8,914 nucleotides of DNA from Flavobacterium sp. (GTDB lineage Bacteria; Bacteroidota; Bacteroidia; Flavobacteriales; Flavobacteriaceae). The notes below the pieces were generated by a model. The model did not search any database. It saw only the letters and a list, made by a program, of their open reading frames with translations, and was not told where the DNA came from. The DNA is taken from the NCBI GenBank assembly GCA_030150335.1, contig JASLGC010000179.1:1-8914 (forward strand), written 5' to 3'. Positions 4,516 through 8,914 of this stretch are shown piece by piece. Position 1 is the stretch's first letter; every line of letters starts with the position of its first letter. Both the position numbers and the translations under genes were made by a program.

Positions 4516-5532
4516 ATGAGCAAGAAAGTTGTTATAGGAGGATTGTTTGTACTGTTGGTAGTTGTGTTCATTTTGAATATAGCTATGGGGAGTATTCGCA
4601 TTCCTTTTAATAAGGTATTGCTTGTATTGACAGGAGAAACGGATGTGAAAGAAACTTGGCGATACATTATCCTAAATTATAGATTGCCGAAAGCGATAGT
4701 AGCTGTTTTGGTAGGTATTGCTTTGTCGATTAGTGGGTTGTTAATGCAAACATTATTTCGCAATCCAATGGCGGAGTCTTATGTATTGGGAATTAGTTCT
4801 GGTGCGAGTTTAGGTGTTGCGTTTTTAATTCTGGGTACAGCATTTTTACCTGTTCAATTAGTTTCTATTTTGACTTCTTCTTACGGAATAGCGATTGTTT
4901 CAATCTTGGGGAGCTTAGGACTGCTTTTATTGGTATTACTTGTCTCGAATACCGTTCGCAATACGGTTACGGTGTTAATCGTAGGATTGATGTTTGGTAG
5001 TTTTGCTAATGCAGTAGTGAGTATTCTTACTTATTTTAGTAGTGCGGAACAGTTGAAGCGTTTTGCTTTTTGGTCAATGGGAAGTTTAGGGAATTTAGCT
5101 TGGGATACTATTGTATTCTTTTCTGTTATTGTATTTATTGGATTGATAGGGTGTGTATTTTTGGTGCGGATCCTTGATGCTTTGTTATTAGGGGATAGTT
5201 ATGCATCATCCATGGGGATTAATATTAGAAATTCTCGCAATCTGATTATATTAGTAACGAGTTTGCTTGCAGGAGCGTCAACAGCTTTTGTAGGGCCGAT
5301 TGCTTTTATCGGTTTGGCAGTGCCTCACATGGCTCGTTTGTTGTTAAAAGTGAGTAGTCATCGTTATTTGATATCCTCTACTGCTTTGTTAGGAGGTATT
5401 TTGATGTTGGTCTGTGATATGTTGACCCAAATAAAGGGTGAGTCTTTTTTATTGCCGATTAATGCGGTTACCTCTATATTTGGTGCACCAATCGTTATAT
5501 GGTTATTATTGAGGAATAAAGTGCAGTCTTAA
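4516..5532 (+). CDS. FecCD/BtuC-family ABC transporter permease
   Basis: This 338-residue, highly hydrophobic inner-membrane protein has about ten membrane segments, normal for the family. Hallmarks are RLPKAIVAVLVGIALSISG (56-74), Q78, RNPMAESYVLGISSGASLG (82-100), the cytoplasmic-loop motif LLLGDSYASSMGINIR (223-238, expected to contact the ATPase), GPIAFIGLAVPHMARL (260-275) and PINAVTSIFGAP (314-325). As a homodimer it would form the channel through which the ligand of the upstream lipoprotein crosses the membrane. The start ATG lies 1 bp after the previous stop, indicating translational coupling. The next gene is tgt, so the expected ATP-binding subunit must be encoded elsewhere. Confidence 0.92.
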   Translation: MSKKVVIGGLFVLLVVVFILNIAMGSIRIPFNKVLLVLTGETDVKETWRYIILNYRLPKAIVAVLVGIALSISGLLMQTLFRNPMAESYVLGISSGASLGVAFLILGTAFLPVQLVSILTSSYGIAIVSILGSLGLLLLVLLVSNTVRNTVTVLIVGLMFGSFANAVVSILTYFSSAEQLKRFAFWSMGSLGNLAWDTIVFFSVIVFIGLIGCVFLVRILDALLLGDSYASSMGINIRNSRNLIILVTSLLAGASTAFVGPIAFIGLAVPHMARLLLKVSSHRYLISSTALLGGILMLVCDMLTQIKGESFLLPINAVTSIFGAPIVIWLLLRNKVQS

Positions 5533-5589
5533 CCCTATTTAATAAATAGAAAAATAAATTAAAATTTATAAGCATCCATTGTTTTGCTT

Positions 5590-5597
5590 TATCTTTG
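5590..5597 (+). promoter_or_regulatory. Promoter -7 element of the tgt unit
   Basis: TATCTTTG is a perfect TAnnTTTG match 19 bp before the tgt ATG. No TTG is found at the normal -33 distance. The surrounding bases resemble those at the accA promoter (8759-8783). Confidence 0.55.
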
Positions 5598-5616
5598 CCA
5601 GTTGTAAATAATTAAT

Positions 5617-6747
5617 ATGAAGTTCGACTTATTACATACAGACGCTAACTCTCGTGCTCGTGCCGGGAAGGTTACGCTTGACCACGGTGTTATCGAGACG
5701 CCAATTTTTATGCCAGTAGGAACTGTTGCTTCGGTTAAAGGAGTTCACCAAAAGGAGCTTAAAGAAGAGGTAAATCCAGATATTATTCTTGGAAATACTT
5801 ACCACCTTTATTTAAGACCTAAAATGGAGATTCTTAAACAAGCAGGAGGGTTACACAAGTTTATGAACTGGGATCGTAATATTTTAACGGATAGTGGTGG
5901 TTTTCAGGTTTACTCTTTATCAGATAATCGTAAGATTAAAGAAGAAGGGGTGAAGTTTAAATCACATATCGATGGTTCATACCATTTCTTCTCACCAGAG
6001 AGTGTAATGGAAGTACAAAGAACAATCGGTGCTGATATTATTATGGCATTTGATGAGTGTACTCCTTATCCTTGTGATTATAGATATGCAAAGAGATCTA
6101 TGCACCGTACTCACCGTTGGTTAGACAGATGTGTTGATCACTTAACTAAAGTACCTGAAATGTATGGGTATTCTCAAACGTTATTCCCTATTGTACAAGG
6201 AAGTACTTATAAAGATTTAAGACAACAATCAGCAGAGTATATTGCAAATGTTGGAGCTGAAGGAAATGCTATTGGTGGTTTATCAGTAGGAGAGCCGGCA
6301 GAGGAAATGTATGCAATGACGGAGTTGGTTACTGATATTTTACCTAAAGACAAGCCTCGTTATTTAATGGGAGTTGGTACACCAATCAATATTTTAGAGA
6401 ATATTGCTTTAGGAGTAGATATGTTTGACTGTGTTATGCCAACGCGTAATGCTCGTAATGGTATGTTATTTACTGCTAATGGTACTATTAACATGAAAAA
6501 CAAGAAGTGGGAGAATGATTTTTCACCGATTGATGAGAATGGTTACACTTGGGTAGATACAGAATATTCAAAAGCTTATTTACGTCACTTGTTTGCTGCT
6601 AATGAATCTTTAGGGAAACAAATAGCTACAATTCACAATTTAGGTTTCTACATGTGGTTAGTACGTGAAGCACGTCGTCAGATTTTAGCTGGTACGTTCA
6701 CAGAGTGGAAAAATAGAATGGTAAAACAATTAGGACAACGTTTATAA
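5617..6747 (+). CDS. tgt: Queuine tRNA-guanine transglycosylase
   Basis: This 376-residue cytoplasmic enzyme is the usual length for bacterial Tgt. It exchanges G34 for the queuine precursor preQ1 in tRNAs with GUN anticodons (Asp, Asn, His, Tyr). Visible motifs are LGNTYHLYLRP (58-68), TDSGGFQVYSL (91-101, general acid/base D92), MAFDECTPYP (143-152), PIVQG (191-195), GGLSVGE (220-226) and DMFDCVMPTRNARNG (268-282, nucleophile D271). The classical zinc site is altered: where other Tgts have CxCxxC before SxAYLRHL, this protein has NGYTWVDTEY (308-317), with G309, T311 and D314 at the cysteine positions, while the later H340 (TIHNL) is kept. From memory this substitution is shared by Bacteroidota Tgts, so the enzyme is probably active. 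It heads a run with the permease 41 bp downstream. Confidence 0.97.
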   Translation: MKFDLLHTDANSRARAGKVTLDHGVIETPIFMPVGTVASVKGVHQKELKEEVNPDIILGNTYHLYLRPKMEILKQAGGLHKFMNWDRNILTDSGGFQVYSLSDNRKIKEEGVKFKSHIDGSYHFFSPESVMEVQRTIGADIIMAFDECTPYPCDYRYAKRSMHRTHRWLDRCVDHLTKVPEMYGYSQTLFPIVQGSTYKDLRQQSAEYIANVGAEGNAIGGLSVGEPAEEMYAMTELVTDILPKDKPRYLMGVGTPINILENIALGVDMFDCVMPTRNARNGMLFTANGTINMKNKKWENDFSPIDENGYTWVDTEYSKAYLRHLFAANESLGKQIATIHNLGFYMWLVREARRQILAGTFTEWKNRMVKQLGQRL

Positions 6748-6788
6748 ACGTTATTAAAAATATTTTAGGAGCATCAAATTAGATTCGT

Positions 6789-7862
6789 ATGAAGATTATA
6801 GACTGGTATATACTTAAAAGGTATTTGGCAACATTTTTTGTAATGTTATTACTTTTTGTACCGATTGGAATCGTTATTGATGTTTCTGAGAAAATAAACA
6901 AGATGTTAGCAAATAAAGTACCTGTTTCGGCAATACTATTGTATTACCTGGACTTTACGATTTATTTTGCTAACATGTTGTTTCCTATCTTCTTGTTTAT
7001 ATCTATTATTTGGTTTACTTCCAAGTTGGCAAATAACACAGAGATTGTGGCAATCTTGAGTTCGGGTATTTCATTTACTCGTTTCTTGAGACCTTATATT
7101 ATTGGGGCTACTTTTGTTTCTATGTTTGCGCTTGTTATGTCTGTTTTTATTGTTCCAAAGGCAAGTCAGGGATATAACGATTTTAGATATAAATATCTTA
7201 AACGAGATGAGGTTCGCGAGAGTCAGAATGTTTTTAGACAGATTAGTGCGAATGAATTTATCTATGTAAGTAACTTCAATTATAACTCAAAAACAGGTTA
7301 TAACTTCTCTATGGAGGTTTTTGATGAGAATAAATTGGTGTCAAAAACAACAGCAAATCGCATTGTATGGAATCCTGAAACGGAGAACTATACATTGTAC
7401 GATTACTTTAAAAGAGATGTAGGAGAAGGAGAGGATCAGCTTGAAAAAGCAGAGCAGAAAGAAATGAAGTTGGATTTTGATATTGATGATTTAACGCCAG
7501 TTGTATATGCTGCTGAAACAATGCAGTTAGGACCTTTGAAGCGTTTTATTGAAAAAGAACAAATGAGAGGTTCTTCAAATATCAATATCTACCTTGTTGT
7601 ATTATACAAAAAGTATAGTATTCCAGTTTCTGCATTTATTTTAACCATTATTGCAGTATCTGTATCTTCTATGAAGAGAAGAGGAGGTATGGGGATAAAC
7701 TTGGCAATTGGTATTGCGTTAGCCTTTATATTTGTGTTTTTTGACAAGATATTTGGTACACTTGCTGAGGCTTCGAGTTTACCACCTTTATTTGCTGTGT
7801 GGTTTCCAAACATCGTTTTCAGTATTTTAGCAATCTTTTTACTACGCAATGCTCGCAGATAA
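6789..7862 (+). CDS. LptF/LptG (YjgP/YjgQ) family permease
   Basis: This 357-residue protein has the architecture of the LPS-export permeases: three membrane segments (about 12-32, 57-77, 103-123), a periplasmic beta-rich domain (about 125-260), then three more segments (about 268-292, 302-320, 334-353). Family motifs are the early DWYILKRYL, NTEIVAILSSGISFTRFLRP (83-102), the RRGGMGINLAIG turn (298-309) and FGTLAEASSLPPLFAVWFPN (322-341). In the LptB2FG complex it would extract lipopolysaccharide from the inner membrane and pass it to LptC. Sequence alone does not separate LptF from LptG here. An in-frame stop (TAG, 6780-6782) shortly before the ATG fixes the start. It lies 41 bp after tgt and its last 14 nt overlap the next gene, suggesting co-transcription. 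Confidence 0.9.
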   Translation: MKIIDWYILKRYLATFFVMLLLFVPIGIVIDVSEKINKMLANKVPVSAILLYYLDFTIYFANMLFPIFLFISIIWFTSKLANNTEIVAILSSGISFTRFLRPYIIGATFVSMFALVMSVFIVPKASQGYNDFRYKYLKRDEVRESQNVFRQISANEFIYVSNFNYNSKTGYNFSMEVFDENKLVSKTTANRIVWNPETENYTLYDYFKRDVGEGEDQLEKAEQKEMKLDFDIDDLTPVVYAAETMQLGPLKRFIEKEQMRGSSNINIYLVVLYKKYSIPVSAFILTIIAVSVSSMKRRGGMGINLAIGIALAFIFVFFDKIFGTLAEASSLPPLFAVWFPNIVFSILAIFLLRNARR

Positions 7863-8742
7863 CATTAAGAGTTATATCTATCTCCATATAATTGTATTTA
7901 TATGGGGTTTTACAGCTATTCTGGGGCATTTAATTACCTTAGAGGCATTGCCATTAGTATGGTATCGCATTCTTATAGCAGTTGTTACTTTAGGATTGAT
8001 GTTCTTGTTTAAAAAGCAAACATTAAAAGCTTCTCGAGCTAATATTATTCAATTTTTTGGTGCTGGTTTAGTCATTGCTTTGCATTGGCTTACATTCTTT
8101 TGGGCGATAAAAGTGTCTAATATTTCAGTTACATTAGCTTGTTTATCTACTGGAGCATTTTTCGCTTCCATTTTAGAACCGATATTTTTTAGAAGGAGAA
8201 TAATTGCTTACGAAGTATTCTTTGGTTTCATTGTTATTTGTGCTTTAGCATTGATTTTCAGTGTAAGTGGAGAATATGTGGCAGGAATAATCTTGGGGTT
8301 GTCATCTGCTTGTTTGTCAGCAACTTTCTCAATAATCAATAGTAAGTTAGTAAAACATACTGCAGCACCAATCATTACATTTTATGAGATGTTAGGTGGT
8401 TTAGTGATTTTATCTGTATTTTTATTATTTACAGGGGGATTTACAGTTGAGTTTTTCACTGTAAGTTTGATGGATTGGTTTTGGCTTTTTATATTAGGAG
8501 TATTTTGTACAGCATTTGCTTTTTTAGGTTCAGTGTACATTATGAAGTTTCTGACGCCGTTTACCGTTATGTTGACGATAAATTTAGAACCGGTTTATGG
8601 AATTGTTTTGGCAGTTCTATTGTTTAAAGATAGTGAAAAAATGAACTCTGAATTTTACATTGGAGCCTTGTTAATATTAAGTACTGTTGTATTAAACGCA
8701 GTAGTGAAAAATAGAAAAAAGAGAAAACTTAGTCTCAAATAG
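7849..8742 (+). CDS. EamA/DMT-family transporter
   Basis: This 297-residue inner-membrane protein has about ten predicted segments arranged as two EamA repeats (about 10-137 and 145-283). Typical features are the early FIWGFTAILGHLI and WYRILIA (38-44), the LEP motif at 109-111 near the end of repeat 1 and its equivalent NLEPVYGIVLAVLLF (245-259) in repeat 2, and a short very basic C-terminus (KNRKKRKLSLK) likely cytoplasmic. The family exports metabolites such as amino acids, but the substrate cannot be read from sequence. The ATG overlaps the end of the upstream permease gene by 14 nt in another frame, pointing to translational coupling. No clear intrinsic terminator follows, so some read-through into accA is possible. 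Confidence 0.9.
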   Translation: MLADNIKSYIYLHIIVFIWGFTAILGHLITLEALPLVWYRILIAVVTLGLMFLFKKQTLKASRANIIQFFGAGLVIALHWLTFFWAIKVSNISVTLACLSTGAFFASILEPIFFRRRIIAYEVFFGFIVICALALIFSVSGEYVAGIILGLSSACLSATFSIINSKLVKHTAAPIITFYEMLGGLVILSVFLLFTGGFTVEFFTVSLMDWFWLFILGVFCTAFAFLGSVYIMKFLTPFTVMLTINLEPVYGIVLAVLLFKDSEKMNSEFYIGALLILSTVVLNAVVKNRKKRKLSLK

Positions 8743-8764
8743 CTTATCTATTCGAGGATTGTTT

Positions 8765-8772
8765 TATCTTTG
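8765..8772 (+). promoter_or_regulatory. Promoter -7 element of accA
   Basis: TATCTTTG is a perfect TAnnTTTG match 33 bp before the accA ATG, lying in the 63-bp gap after the EamA gene. The -33 TTG is not found at the usual spacing. Confidence 0.5.
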
Positions 8773-8805
8773 TCATTCGTAATTGAAATTAAAACTTAAT
8801 CATAA

Positions 8806-8914
8806 ATGGAATATTTAGATTTTGAACTTCCAATTAAAGAGCTTGAAGAGCAGTTGGGTAAATGTACGTTGATAGGAGAGGAATCTGATGTTGATGTATC
8901 AGCGACTTGCAAAC
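8806..8914 (+). CDS. accA: Acetyl-CoA carboxylase carboxyltransferase subunit alpha, 5' part only
   Basis: The window ends after 36 codons. The visible N-terminus starts MEYLDFELPIKELEEQ and continues to SDVDVSATCK. It matches the start of AccA, where the pattern FLDFE-PI-ELE opens the protein (compare E. coli AccA), in the form I recall for Bacteroidota. With AccD, the full protein transfers the carboxyl group from biotin carrier protein to acetyl-CoA, making malonyl-CoA for fatty-acid synthesis. The catalytic region lies beyond the window. It follows the EamA gene by 63 bp with its own promoter element; no Shine-Dalgarno is visible. Confidence 0.88.
   Translation, partial: MEYLDFELPIKELEEQLGKCTLIGEESDVDVSATCK

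Noticed and set aside
5534..5549. Terminator after the FecCD permease
   Set aside because: The short stem CTATTT/AAATAG is AT-only apart from one pair and is followed by A residues, not a T run.
7589..7849. Minus-strand open frame of 86 codons inside the LptF/LptG-family gene
   Set aside because: It is antisense to a well-conserved membrane-protein region and has no recognisable protein features.

Overview
The window looks like chromosomal DNA from a member of the Bacteroidota, most likely Flavobacteriaceae. It is AT-rich, most start codons lack a Shine-Dalgarno sequence, and several transcription units are preceded by the -7 element TAnnTTTG typical of this phylum. The proteins (DUF4252, a Bacteroidota-style Tgt, an LptF/LptG permease and the AccA N-terminus) fit that placement. 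The genus cannot be proved from the sequence; Myroides or Flavobacterium relatives are plausible.

Bases 1-1600 are an RNA-gene region. Three identical tRNA-Lys(UUU) genes stand in tandem (32-316) and end at a strong intrinsic terminator. A tRNA-Leu(GAG) with its own terminator follows (493-613). Further on are two more identical tRNA-Lys(UUU) genes (1257-1329 and 1491-1563), each with its own terminator. Between the two groups lies a minus-strand gene for a 52-residue single-pass membrane protein (790-948). The stretch after the fourth tRNA-Lys carries a decayed copy of the 3' end of the neighbouring VOC gene, so tRNA-Lys copies 4 and 5 look like the product of a local tandem duplication.

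Bases 1596-3173 are minus-strand genes. They encode a VOC/glyoxalase-superfamily protein and, in a separate unit, a two-gene operon: a 73-residue membrane-anchored protein followed by an exported DUF4252 protein.

Bases 3372-5532 (plus strand) encode a periplasmic-binding lipoprotein and a FecCD-type permease, 1 bp apart. Together they form most of a cobalamin, heme or siderophore importer, but no ATPase gene is present in the window.

Bases 5617-8742 (plus strand) hold a compact run: tgt (queuosine tRNA modification), an LptF/LptG-family permease (LPS export) and an EamA/DMT transporter, the last two overlapping by 14 nt. The beginning of accA (fatty-acid synthesis) follows from its own predicted promoter and runs off the end.

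Most of the window is ordinary housekeeping content, and I did not find a new defence or mobile system. The points most worth a second look are the tRNA-Lys amplification with its duplication scar, the Tgt that lacks its canonical zinc cysteines, the ABC importer without an ATPase, the unrecognised small membrane proteins, and a symmetrical repeat structure at 683-733.
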